Positions 11,343-18,993 of a stretch of 64,000 nt of DNA are shown in pieces. The notes under the pieces are model-generated. The model made no database searches. It saw only the letters and a program-made list of their open reading frames with translations, and had not been told where the DNA came from. The stretch's first letter is position 1, and every line of letters starts with the position of its first letter. Source of the stretch: Curvibacter microcysteis (GTDB lineage: Bacteria > Pseudomonadota > Gammaproteobacteria > Burkholderiales > Burkholderiaceae_C); contig NZ_JAQSIO010000003.1 of the NCBI RefSeq assembly GCF_028649455.1, positions 558,001 to 622,000 of the forward strand. The letters are read 5' to 3'. The position numbers were made by a program, and so were the translations under genes.

Positions 11343-11369
11343 GTGATCAAGGTGATCAAGGTGATCAAC
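11343..11369. repeat. Three tandem 9-base repeats upstream of the GST gene
   Basis: GTGATCAAG, GTGATCAAG and GTGATCAAC run head to tail, each containing the palindrome TGATCA. They lie 36-62 bases before the GST start codon. On the minus strand each offers a TTGATC that could act as a -35, so this may be a promoter or operator array. Confidence 0.7.
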
Positions 11370-11537
11370 TATACGGAGCATGTGAATGCTGTGCTTGGAC
11401 GAGGTTGGGCTCAGGATGGCTTGGTGGTGAACGTATTGGGGTCTGAATCGGGTTGCATGCCTCACATGCTCGCAGAGGTGGTGGTCACAACTTTTTTGTC
11501 AAGTAAGATCTTGAGTTCAATTCGAAATCCATTTGTG

Positions 11538-12275
11538 ATGTCTTTTTTCAAAGCTGCACTGAAGTCCATTCCTGCCGTCAATCGAGCTGTGAGGGCGCTG
11601 GACAATCAGCACGAGAGGAATGAGTTTGTGCATGCGGCTTTGGCTGCTATTCCGGCTGGTAAAACACTGTTGGACGCGGGGTGTGGAAGTCAACGCTATC
11701 GACCTGCGTGCGCACATTTACTTTACAAGTCGCAGGACTTTGGTCAGTACGACGTTGACCTGAAAAAGATGATCGGCAGTGACGATCCATCTGGTGAACA
11801 AAAATACGCTTACGGCACCTTGGACTACGTGGGCAATATTTGGGAAATTGCTGCCCCTGATGCCTCCTTTGACGCCATTCTGTGTACCGAGGTGTTTGAG
11901 CACATCCCGTATCCCAACGAAACACTTCGCGAATTCAGTCGCCTGCTTAAACCAGGTGGCCAGTTGATACTGACGGCACCCAGCAACTGCCTGCGGCATA
12001 TGGATCCCTACTTCTTTTACGCAGGGTTTTCAGACCGTTGGTTTGAGCGGTTCTTAGCAGAAAGTGGGCTGATTGCTCAGGAAATTACTCCGGTGGGTGA
12101 CTACTACAGTTGGCTATCGGTGGAGGTGGCCCGCACCGCGCTCACGCATTCGATCATGGCTAAGCTGGCTCTTTTGCCAGCTTTCCTGTACTTCCGGAGT
12201 CAAAAGAAAACCTCTTTGTCGACCGATACGTTGTGCATGGGTTACCACGTGATCGCGCACAAGCCGTTGGTTTGA
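11538..12275 (+). CDS. Class I SAM-dependent methyltransferase
   Basis: 245 residues from ATG 11538. The upstream in-frame extension looks non-coding. Motif I is TLLDAGCGSQRYRPAC, the acidic loop is DVDLKKMIG, and the post-motif II/III region reads FDAILCTEVFEHIPYPNE followed by LLKPGGQLILTAPS. This pattern is typical of methyltransferases associated with sugars, lipids or quinones, but the substrate cannot be assigned. Base composition is clearly lower in GC than the neighbours and no strong ribosome site is seen, suggesting recent acquisition. It converges on the recombinase gene with a 13-base gap, so it may have arrived with the recombinase-KfrA module. Confidence 0.8.
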   Translation: MSFFKAALKSIPAVNRAVRALDNQHERNEFVHAALAAIPAGKTLLDAGCGSQRYRPACAHLLYKSQDFGQYDVDLKKMIGSDDPSGEQKYAYGTLDYVGNIWEIAAPDASFDAILCTEVFEHIPYPNETLREFSRLLKPGGQLILTAPSNCLRHMDPYFFYAGFSDRWFERFLAESGLIAQEITPVGDYYSWLSVEVARTALTHSIMAKLALLPAFLYFRSQKKTSLSTDTLCMGYHVIAHKPLV

Positions 12276-12288
12276 GGAGTCAATAGAG

Positions 12289-13389
12289 TTAGTCGGGTAC
12301 CTTGCGGTTCAGCCCGGGTCGCTCCCCATCCATCAAGGTCGCGGCCGCGCGCACCTGAGCCGATTGAGTGCGCATGTAGCCCATCACCGTGGCGACGCTG
12401 CGGTGGCTGGTCATGGCCATGGTTTGGGCCAAGGCAATGCCTTGAGCGCCGGCTTCAGTGACAAAGCCAGAGCGCAGGGAGTGCGCTGAAAAATCCCCCT
12501 CCAAGCCGGCGAGCTGACATCGCGCTTTGACGATGTCGCGCACGGCCGCGGGCGACAAAGGGGGGCCCAGGTGGCCGCCTTTGAGCACCCGGCGAAAGAG
12601 GGGGCCGTCTTGGATGCCGGAGGCATCGAGCCAGGCGCTCAGCGCGCGCGCGGCTTCCCCCTGGATGGGCTTGTCGTTCTCGGGGCGGTCCTGCCCGGCC
12701 TGGTTGGATTTGGAATGCAGCAACTGGTAGATGTAGGCATCTTCGCTCACACGCTTGAGAAAGCGCATCTCGGCACCACTGACTTCTGCGCGGCGTCTGC
12801 CGCCACTGGACCAGGCAAACAAGAGCAGGGCCCGATCGCGCAGGCCCTTGAGGCTGTCGTCGCAGGTGGCGAGCAGGGCGCTCAAGGGGTCTTTGGTCAA
12901 GGCGTCTTTTTTCACCGGTAGCTCGCCGCGCTTGGCGTAGGCCCGGCGGGTGTGGCCCAGCAGGTGGCGCACCAGCGGGTCTTCACAAGGGTTGGCCACG
13001 CCCGCCAACTGGTGGCTTTTGGAGAGCACCGCCACACGGTGGATCAGCCAGTTCAGCGACATCGGGCCTGGCTTGGCTTTGAAGCGCGCCGCCACCAGGG
13101 CGGTGTCCACGCTGGGGGGCAGCTCGTGCACCAGGCCTTGGGGTGTGCTTCTTTGTGCATGGTCCACGATGAACTGCATGACCACGGCCGGTGGCCAGGG
13201 CAGGGCTGGGCGATCGCCGTAGCGCAGCTGGTACCAGGCCGCCCAGTAGCGCAATGCCCCCTGGTAGCTGCGCCGGGTGTTGGCGGATTCACCTTCTTGC
13301 AGCAATTCCTGCACTGCCTGATGGGCCGCTTGGCCCAAATGGTCTCGATTCAGGGCTGGGAGCGCTGCGGGTGGGATAGAAAGCTTCAT
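12289..13389 (-). CDS. Tyrosine-type site-specific recombinase/integrase
   Basis: 366 residues. A SAM-like core-binding domain occupies about residues 20-160, including ANTRRSYQGALRYWAAWYQL. The catalytic domain follows, with Arg199 (SSGGRRRAEV), His303 and Arg306 (AHSLRSGFVTEAG), His329 (TSHRSVATVMGYM) and nucleophile Tyr338; the full catalytic set is present. It should cut and rejoin DNA at a specific site. It is divergent from a KfrA-like DNA-binding gene across a 124-base AT-rich gap. No tRNA or obvious attachment site pair is visible, and there are no excisionase or transfer genes. It might act in chromosome or plasmid dimer resolution, or be the remnant of an element. Confidence 0.92.
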   Translation of the reverse strand: MKLSIPPAALPALNRDHLGQAAHQAVQELLQEGESANTRRSYQGALRYWAAWYQLRYGDRPALPWPPAVVMQFIVDHAQRSTPQGLVHELPPSVDTALVAARFKAKPGPMSLNWLIHRVAVLSKSHQLAGVANPCEDPLVRHLLGHTRRAYAKRGELPVKKDALTKDPLSALLATCDDSLKGLRDRALLLFAWSSGGRRRAEVSGAEMRFLKRVSEDAYIYQLLHSKSNQAGQDRPENDKPIQGEAARALSAWLDASGIQDGPLFRRVLKGGHLGPPLSPAAVRDIVKARCQLAGLEGDFSAHSLRSGFVTEAGAQGIALAQTMAMTSHRSVATVMGYMRTQSAQVRAAATLMDGERPGLNRKVPD

Positions 13390-13513
13390 GGAGCGGGCTG
13401 GAAGTTCAAAAGATATGAAATAAGATGTGTATCAATATATAATATACAAATACTATCCATAGATCGCGATAATCATCACTTATCGAGGTTAGTCTAAAGC
13501 CTAAGGACTCTTC
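13390..13513. promoter_or_regulatory. AT-rich divergent control region between recombinase and kfrA-like gene
   Basis: This 124-base gap is far richer in A+T than its surroundings. It contains TATAAT at 13438-13443, usable as a -10 for the rightward gene, with overlapping TATATT/TATTAT options on the other strand. An inverted repeat CGATAA-N7-TTATCG lies at 13467-13485. AAGGA stands eight bases before the kfrA-like ATG. The arrangement suggests divergent promoters controlled by an autoregulator, as known for KfrA. Confidence 0.6.
13439..13448 (+). repeat. Copy 1 of the 10-base motif ATAATATACA
   Basis: ATAATATACA lies in the recombinase/kfrA-like intergenic region and overlaps the candidate -10. 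An identical 10-mer occurs at 14700-14709 beyond the kfrA-like gene. An exact AT-rich 10-mer flanking one gene in a GC-rich genome is unlikely to be chance. Confidence 0.6.
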
Positions 13514-14563
13514 ATGCCAAACGAACGCCGAAAAGGCATCCAACAAAGCGATGTGGAGCATGCCGCTGACCAGTTGCTGGCCGCCGGCGAACGCCCCACG
13601 ATTGAAAAAGTGCGCATGCAGCTGGGACGGGGTTCCCCCAACACGATTGCGCCCCTGTTGGACCTGTGGTTCAGCGGATTGGGCCGGCGGGTGAGGGGGC
13701 TGGCCGGGGCCGAAGGTTGGGGCGATCAGCTGCCCGCCAGCTTGTTGGCCACGGCCGAGGCCTTGTGGCGCCAAGCCCAGACCGAGGCGGGGCAAGTGGC
13801 AGGGCAAGAGCTCAACGCGGCGAAAGAGGTGCTGGCCCAGTTGGAGCAGCGCGTGAACGAGCGTGCCCAGGCCCTGGTACAGCAGGAGGCCTTGTTGTTG
13901 GAGCGGCAGTCCAGTCTGGAGCGCAGTTTGCAAGCCGCGCAGCTGCAGATTGGCACGCTGGAGCAAGGTCTGGCCGTGGCCAACCAAGACAGCCAAGCCA
14001 AGGCGCAGAAGATCAACACCCTGGAGGCCAGTCTGCGACTGAACCAGGAGCGCCGGGACGAAGACGCGGCACGACACCAGCAGGCGCTGCAGCAACTGAC
14101 CGAAGACCGTCGCCGGGCCGATGAGCGCTATGACAGCGCCAGTGTCAGGTCTGCGCTCGAAATTGACCGTCTGCGGCAGGAGCTCAAGGCTGAGCGGCAG
14201 CAAAGACAAATCAACGAGAAGGAATGGAAGGAGGCCTTGGAGTTGTCCCAACAGGCCTATTTGCATCTGAAGTCAGAGCACGAACAAGGTCAGGCTCTCC
14301 ATGCGGCCGCCTTGCGGACTTGGCAGCAAGAGCGCACGGCGGCGCAGGATCAACTGGAGACATTACAAGCCGATTGGCAAAGTCGCGAAGCGCTGTGGCT
14401 TGAGCAGCAGTCGCAAGCCCTGAAGGCTGTCGATCCTGCGCCCAGCCGTGCCGGCAAACCCTCTCAAGCCACGCCAGCAAACAACAAATCCCTGGTCAAG
14501 CCCAAGGTGAGACGCTCCGCAGCACGGCCCTCTGGGGCTTGGCGTTTGAAGCGGCAGGGCTGA
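13514..14563 (+). CDS. KfrA-like coiled-coil DNA-binding protein
   Basis: 349 residues, preceded by AAGGA. Residues about 10-70 (SDVEHAADQLLAAGERPTIE, VRMQLGRGSPNTIAPLLDLW) match the KfrA N-terminal helix-turn-helix region found in plasmid proteins. From about residue 75 to 300 the protein is an almost unbroken Gln/Glu/Arg/Ala-rich coiled coil, followed by a basic tail rich in Lys, Arg and Pro. KfrA of IncP plasmids binds its own promoter and forms filamentous multimers that help plasmid maintenance. Here the gene is divergent from a tyrosine recombinase, suggesting a paired module. Whether it is chromosomal housekeeping or an integrated plasmid or phage remnant is open. Confidence 0.8.
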   Translation: MPNERRKGIQQSDVEHAADQLLAAGERPTIEKVRMQLGRGSPNTIAPLLDLWFSGLGRRVRGLAGAEGWGDQLPASLLATAEALWRQAQTEAGQVAGQELNAAKEVLAQLEQRVNERAQALVQQEALLLERQSSLERSLQAAQLQIGTLEQGLAVANQDSQAKAQKINTLEASLRLNQERRDEDAARHQQALQQLTEDRRRADERYDSASVRSALEIDRLRQELKAERQQRQINEKEWKEALELSQQAYLHLKSEHEQGQALHAAALRTWQQERTAAQDQLETLQADWQSREALWLEQQSQALKAVDPAPSRAGKPSQATPANNKSLVKPKVRRSAARPSGAWRLKRQG

Positions 14564-14571
14564 GTCTTGAA

Positions 14572-14586
14572 CCAGGTTGAACCTGG
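14572..14586 (+). terminator. Perfect 7-base-pair palindrome just after the kfrA-like stop
   Basis: CCAGGTT-G-AACCTGG begins nine bases after the stop codon. The one-base centre would give a tight hairpin after opening a pair or two. No U tract follows, so it could equally be a protein-binding site. Confidence 0.35.
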
Positions 14587-14699
14587 GTGTCTCAATATGC
14601 ACGGAGCCCAGCGCCTTTGGCGCGCTGGAGCTTCCCGTTGGGCAACGCTGGCGCCCCTGGGGGCCAATTAGCTCAACGGCTTCGCATTTGTCATTTAAC

Positions 14700-14716
14700 A
14701 TAATATACATTGTATA
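14700..14716 (+). repeat. Copy 2 of ATAATATACA, within a perfect TATACA-T-TGTATA palindrome
   Basis: The 10-mer at 14700-14709 is identical to that at 13439-13448. Here it overlaps a palindrome, TATACA-T-TGTATA, at 14704-14716. No promoter is needed here because dinG is read from the other end. A binding site for the KfrA-like protein or the recombinase is a reasonable guess. Confidence 0.55.
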
Positions 14717-14785
14717 AAGTACTTTTGATGCAATACAGCAGCGCACGAACCCCACCAAGGCACACTCAGCGCCCTTCAATGATCC

Positions 14786-14835
14786 AAGCCAAGCCAAGCC
14801 AAGCCAAGCCAAGCCAAGCCAGGTCAGGTCAGGTC
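14786..14835. repeat. Pentanucleotide tandem repeat (AAGCC)x7 then (AGGTC)x3
   Basis: Seven perfect AAGCC units (14786-14820) are followed directly by three AGGTC units (14821-14835). The array lies 44 bases beyond the dinG stop. Perfect short tandem repeats of this kind can change copy number by slipped-strand mispairing. They are outside any recognised gene. Confidence 0.9.
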
Positions 14836-14878
14836 GGGCCAGCGACACAGCACTGTCCATATCGCCCAGCCTGTCCCC

Positions 14879-17038
14879 TCACAAGTCAAACACCTGGCCC
14901 TGCGGGTTGCGCCGTTGCCGCTTGAACGGCGGCAAGCCGGCCAGCAGGCGCTGGCCAAAGCTGGTCTGGATCAGGCGGCGGTCATAGCAATAGACATGGG
15001 CTTGGTCGGTCTCGCTGCGGATGGCGCGGCCCACCCATTGGGCCAGGCGGATGCTGACGGCGGGCACGACCAATTCCATGAACGGGTCGCGGCCCTTGGA
15101 ACGCAGCCATTGCGATCGCGCTGAGCTGACCGGGTCCGACGGCGGCGCGAAAGGCAGCTTGCAAATGAACACGCTCTCGCACAGCGCCCCGGGCAAATCC
15201 AGGCCTTCGCCGAAGGACTGCATGCCGAAGATGATCGACGCCTCGCCGCGCTCCACGCGGTCGCGGTGGCGCTGCAACAGCGTCTGGCGTGGCAAATCGT
15301 TTTGCACCACGACCCGATGGCGCAGGCTGCCGCTCAGGCTGTCGACCGCCGTGCGCATCTGGTCGCGTGAGGTGAACAGCACCAGAGCACCGGCCTCCAC
15401 CTGGGCCAGATCGCTCATCAACTCCTTGCACATGGCCTGGTTGAAGTCCGCGGCCCGCTTGGGGTCGGCCTGGGTCTCCACGGCCACCAGGTGACCCTGG
15501 CGGGCAAAGTCAAACGGGCTGCTGACCACGCGGGTGCTGACGTTGTCCAACCCGCGCAGCCCCGTTTCATTGAGAAAAAAGTCAAAGTTGCCGCAGCTGG
15601 TGAGCGTGGCCGAGGTGATGACCACGGCACGCGCCTTGCCCCAGAGCTTGTGGCGCAAGGCACTGGCAGGCTGGATCGGGCTGGCCGATGCGGTGATGGA
15701 CATGAACTCGCCGTACTGGCCAAAGGTGAACCAGCGTGCTGCGGGCACTTCGGACTCCAGCAGCATCAGCGCGGCCCAGGACTGCACGGCCTCCAGCTTG
15801 GGCGCCAACACGCCCAGCTGCACATAGTGGGTCGACAACTCACGGGCATCCTCGGGCCGCTCCTTCATCTGCGTGCGCAGCGCGTTGGAGATGTTTTGCA
15901 GGTTCTTCAGCAAGGCGGCGGACAAGGTCAAGACCTCGCTCACGGGCTGGCTCAGCATCGCGGGCAGCGGGCCGATGGGCAGCAGTTCGACCGGCTCTTC
16001 GGTCAAACCCCTGGGGCGGTACAGCGCCAGGGCTTGTTGCGCCGCTTCTTGCAGGTGCTGCTTGAGCGCACTGCCCTGCCCGCCCAGCTCGACCGCGCAA
16101 TCCAGGTCCAGCATTTCGGCGGTCTTGCGTGCGCGCAGCGCCAATTGCTCGACCCAGCGCAGCCGCGTGAGGTCGGTGCTCTCTTGAAAATGGTTCAGCG
16201 CCACCGACGGCAGGTGGTGGCCTTCGTCCAGGACCAGCAGGCAGTCCGACAGGTCGGGCAAGGTGTTGCCGTTGATGGTGGCCAGCAACAGGTCGTGGTT
16301 GGCCACAATGACTTGGGAGGCAGCCAAGGCCTTGCGCTGATCGAAGTAAGTGCAGTCCTGGTAGTCCGGGCAATGCTTGGCGGTGCAGCTGCTGGCCTCG
16401 GCAGCCACCGGGCGCCACATTTCAGGGGTGGGCGGCACGGCCAGGGTGTCGCGGTCACCGTTCCAGCGGTGCTCTTTCAGCTCGGTCGCCATCTGGCGGT
16501 AGAACAACAATTGGTATTCGGTCGGGGCGCGGCCGGACCCCACCGCCCCACTCTGCCCCCCTGCCCCCGTGCTGCCCTGGGTGGGCATTTCGTCGGCGAA
16601 CAAATCGGGTTCGGCCTCGCCATTGACCCAGCGTTGCAGCTTGTATTTGCACACGTAGCGCCCGCGCCCCTTGGCCAGGGCGTGGGTGAAGGGCTCGGGC
16701 ATCAAGGTGCTGAGCAGGGGCAAATCCTTGTGCACCAACTGCTCTTGCAGCGCCACGGTGGCGGTCGAGATGATGACGCGGGTCTTGCGCGCCAAGGCGG
16801 CCGCGATGGCGGGAGCGGCATAGGCGATCGACTTGCCCACACCAGTGCCCGCTTCGATGACGGCAAAGGCGCGCTCGGGCTCTTCCTCGCACTTGCCCAG
16901 GGTGGGCGTGCTGAAGGTCTGGGCCACCAGCTCGGCCATGTGGCGCTGGCCTTCGCGGGCGCGAAAGCCCACTGGGCTGTTCACCACATGGTCAAACGCG
17001 GCCAGGGCGCGGGTCTGGATGTCGAGCGGACTCACCAA
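14879..17038 (-). CDS. dinG: ATP-dependent DNA helicase, DinG/YoaA family
   Basis: 719 residues, normal for DinG. It is a superfamily 2 iron-sulfur helicase acting on forked or R-loop DNA. Walker A is IEAGTGVGKS (residues 61-70), the DEAH-like box is VLDEGHH (269-275), and the four cluster cysteines are Cys130, Cys218, Cys223 and Cys229 (SCTAKHCPDYQDC). C-terminal helicase motifs include SIIFGMQSFGEGLDLPG and RLAQWVGRAIRSETDQ. The start ATG lies seven bases inside the preceding ankyrin gene, so the two are translationally coupled. No LexA-type box was noticed nearby. Confidence 0.93.
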   Translation of the reverse strand: MVSPLDIQTRALAAFDHVVNSPVGFRAREGQRHMAELVAQTFSTPTLGKCEEEPERAFAVIEAGTGVGKSIAYAAPAIAAALARKTRVIISTATVALQEQLVHKDLPLLSTLMPEPFTHALAKGRGRYVCKYKLQRWVNGEAEPDLFADEMPTQGSTGAGGQSGAVGSGRAPTEYQLLFYRQMATELKEHRWNGDRDTLAVPPTPEMWRPVAAEASSCTAKHCPDYQDCTYFDQRKALAASQVIVANHDLLLATINGNTLPDLSDCLLVLDEGHHLPSVALNHFQESTDLTRLRWVEQLALRARKTAEMLDLDCAVELGGQGSALKQHLQEAAQQALALYRPRGLTEEPVELLPIGPLPAMLSQPVSEVLTLSAALLKNLQNISNALRTQMKERPEDARELSTHYVQLGVLAPKLEAVQSWAALMLLESEVPAARWFTFGQYGEFMSITASASPIQPASALRHKLWGKARAVVITSATLTSCGNFDFFLNETGLRGLDNVSTRVVSSPFDFARQGHLVAVETQADPKRAADFNQAMCKELMSDLAQVEAGALVLFTSRDQMRTAVDSLSGSLRHRVVVQNDLPRQTLLQRHRDRVERGEASIIFGMQSFGEGLDLPGALCESVFICKLPFAPPSDPVSSARSQWLRSKGRDPFMELVVPAVSIRLAQWVGRAIRSETDQAHVYCYDRRLIQTSFGQRLLAGLPPFKRQRRNPQGQVFDL

Positions 17039-17712
17039 GTGCCTTTGGGCTGGCGTTTGCGCAAGGCGGCGGCAATGGCTTCGACATTGCTGCTGCGCCC
17101 CACGCGCTGAGCGAATTCAATGGCCGTCAGGCCTTGCTGGTTGCGCAAGCTGGCGTCGGCCCCTTCGGCGAGCAGCAGGGTCAGGGTGTCTGTCGTACCA
17201 TACATGGCCGCCATCATCAAGGGCGTGCTGCCGTTGGGCGACTCGGCGTCGATGTAGGCCGAGTTCTCCAGCAGCAGGCGCGCCATGTCCACCTGTTGAG
17301 GCGAGGTGCCCGAGCAGGCGTAGTGCAGCGGCGTCCAGCCGGTTTTATTGACATCGGCACCGCCGTCGATCAGCCATTTGGCCAAGCGCAGATCGCCCTT
17401 GATGGCCGCCAGCATGAGCAGGCTTTCACCCCGTGCATTGCGCAGCTCGGCCTTGATCTGGGGGGACTTCAGCAAGGCCTCCATGGCCCGGTAGGACTCG
17501 AGGTTGAAGGCCAGCATCAGCGCAGGCTGGCCGGTTTCGTCCACGGTATTGGGGTCAAAGCCCCGGGCCAACAAGGTTTGGATGGTGCGCGCATCGTCGC
17601 GGCGAACCGCGACAAAAAAGTCTTCGAACGAGCCAGCATGGGCGCGGCCCAGGCCCAGCAGGATCGAGGCGGCCAGGCCCGCCGTCAGCCAGGTGCGACG
17701 GGTGCTGTTCAT
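17032..17712 (-). CDS. Exported ankyrin-repeat protein
   Basis: 226 residues. The N-terminus MNSTRRTWLTAGLAASILLG ends near GRAHA and looks like a Sec or Tat-type signal, with Arg-Arg but not a full Tat motif. About five ankyrin repeats follow, for example DDARTIQTLLARGFDPNTVD, and later WTPLHYACSG and GSTPLMMAAMYGTTDTLTLL. Ankyrin repeats bind proteins; the partner is unknown. The start overlaps the tatD stop by four bases (ATGA) and the stop overlaps dinG by seven, so tatD, this gene and dinG form a tight operon. Confidence 0.87.
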   Translation of the reverse strand: MNSTRRTWLTAGLAASILLGLGRAHAGSFEDFFVAVRRDDARTIQTLLARGFDPNTVDETGQPALMLAFNLESYRAMEALLKSPQIKAELRNARGESLLMLAAIKGDLRLAKWLIDGGADVNKTGWTPLHYACSGTSPQQVDMARLLLENSAYIDAESPNGSTPLMMAAMYGTTDTLTLLLAEGADASLRNQQGLTAIEFAQRVGRSSNVEAIAAALRKRQPKGTW

Positions 17713-18518
17713 GCGTCGCTCCCGCTGCTCACCACGCCCTGAAACAGCCGCTCAAAATTGCGGCTGGTGTGCTGGGCAATGGCCTCGACCGACAGACCCT
17801 TGAGGGTGGCCAGTTGCGCAGCCACATGGGGCACGTAAGACGGGTTGTTGGTTTTGCCCCGGTACGGTACGGGCGCCAGGTAGGGACTGTCGGTCTCGAT
17901 CAGGATGCGGTCCAGCGGCACCAAGGTGGCCACCTCGCGCAGGTCGGCCGCGGTCTTGAAGGTCAGGATGCCCGAAAACGAGATGTAGTAGCCCAGGTCC
18001 AGCGCGGCGCGCGCCACCTCACGGGTTTCGGTGAAGCAGTGGAAGACGCCCCCGGCCGAGCCCGGGCTGCCGTCTTCGCCGGCCTCGCGCAGCAAGGCCA
18101 GGGTGTCGTCGGAGGCGCTGCGGGTGTGGATGACCAGCGGCTTGCCGGTCTGGCGGGCGGCCTGGATGTGGGTGCGAAAGCGGTCGCGCTGCCATGCCAT
18201 GTCGGCCACGCTGCGCTCACCCAGGCGGTAATAGTCCAAGCCTGTCTCACCAATGCCGACCACCCGTGGGCGGGCCGCGCCCTCCAGCAAGTCGTCCAGG
18301 CTGGGTTCGCGCACGCCCTCGTTGTCGGGGTGCACGCCCACGGTGCACCAGAAGTTGTCGTAGGTCTGGGCCAGGGCGTGCACGTCGTCAAACTCTTCCA
18401 ACGTGGTGCAAATGCACAAGGCGCGGTCCACCTGGGCGGCGTCCATGGCTTGGCGGATGGCGGGCAGCTGCGCTTGCAGCTCAGGAAAGGTCAGGTGGCA
18501 GTGGGAATCGACAAACAT
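17709..18518 (-). CDS. tatD: TatD-family metal-dependent DNase
   Basis: 269 residues from ATG 18518, the start giving the family N-terminus MFVDSHCHLTFPEL. Metal ligands are visible: His-x-His in DSHCHL, Glu in GIGETGLDYY, His in LVIHTRSASDD, His in GGVFHCFTETRE and Asp in ILIETDSPYLAP. The family hydrolyses DNA 3' ends in repair or fragmentation. It overlaps the ankyrin gene by four bases. Upstream, a terminator-like hairpin separates it from pilZ, so it may have its own promoter or depend on read-through. Confidence 0.93.
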   Translation of the reverse strand: MFVDSHCHLTFPELQAQLPAIRQAMDAAQVDRALCICTTLEEFDDVHALAQTYDNFWCTVGVHPDNEGVREPSLDDLLEGAARPRVVGIGETGLDYYRLGERSVADMAWQRDRFRTHIQAARQTGKPLVIHTRSASDDTLALLREAGEDGSPGSAGGVFHCFTETREVARAALDLGYYISFSGILTFKTAADLREVATLVPLDRILIETDSPYLAPVPYRGKTNNPSYVPHVAAQLATLKGLSVEAIAQHTSRNFERLFQGVVSSGSDA

Positions 18519-18557
18519 GTCTAATGTGGCGCAGGCGGTGGGCCGGCAGCCCACCTG

Positions 18558-18585
18558 AAAAATGGAAAAGCCCGCACAGCGGGCT
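18558..18585 (-). terminator. Rho-independent terminator downstream of pilZ
   Basis: On the minus strand the transcript would form AGCCCGC-TGT-GCGGGCT followed by TTTTCCATTTTT. The stem is seven base pairs (18569-18575 with 18579-18585) and two U runs follow. It lies 52 bases beyond the pilZ stop and about 40 bases before tatD. Confidence 0.75.
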
Positions 18586-18636
18586 GTCAAACAACAACAC
18601 AGGGCCTTGGCGGACACCCGCCAGGGCGCCCTCACC

Positions 18637-18993
18637 TCAAATGGTCTGGGTGGGACGCTCTGAACCCAGGTGGCTGCCCAGGATTTCTTCGATTTTGATC
18701 TTCAACAAGCGGGACTTTTCGTCCTGCGGAAACTGAATGCCCACGCCCTGGGTGCGGTTGCCCGCGGCCCGGGGTGGCGTGACCCAGGCCACACGCCCGG
18801 CAATGGGGTAGCGCTGGGGATCTTCCGGCAGGGACAGCAGCACGTACACGTCGTCGCCCAGGCGGTAGTCGCGGGTGGTGGGGATGAACATGCCGCCTTC
18901 GGTGAACAAGGGGATGTACGCTGCGTACAGCGCCGCCTTTTCTTTGATGGCGAGCTGGACAACGCTGGGGCGTGGGGTGCTGGTGCTGCTCAT
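18637..18993 (-). CDS. PilZ domain protein
   Basis: 118 residues, the size of the single-domain PilZ proteins named from type IV pilus assembly. Visible features are the N-terminal IKEKAALYAAYIPLFTEGGM, the beta core DDVYVLLSLPEDPQRYPIAG and the C-terminal GVGIQF. The c-di-GMP-binding motif (RxxxR ... D/NxSxxG) is not evident, as in the non-binding type IV pilus PilZ group. The start ATG overlaps the holB stop by four bases. The mltG-tmk-holB-pilZ order is conserved across proteobacteria. Confidence 0.92.
   Translation of the reverse strand: MSSTSTPRPSVVQLAIKEKAALYAAYIPLFTEGGMFIPTTRDYRLGDDVYVLLSLPEDPQRYPIAGRVAWVTPPRAAGNRTQGVGIQFPQDEKSRLLKIKIEEILGSHLGSERPTQTI

Larger units (their letters stand above)
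14564..14878. other. Non-coding gap with hairpins and repeats
   Basis: These 315 bases separate the kfrA-like gene from the dinG stop. No convincing gene is seen. In order they hold a perfect CCAGGTT-G-AACCTGG palindrome (14572-14586), an imperfect hairpin around GCGCC-TTT-GGCGC (14611-14623), an AT-rich patch (about 14685-14750) and the AAGCC tandem repeat. The composition shifts sharply from GC-rich to AT-rich and back. Confidence 0.7.

Noticed and set aside
14786-14835. CRISPR array
   Set aside because: Repeat units are five bases with no spacers; this is a simple tandem repeat.
12276-14878. tRNA-type attachment site for the recombinase
   Set aside because: No tRNA-like sequence and no pair of long direct repeats flanking the recombinase-KfrA region was found.
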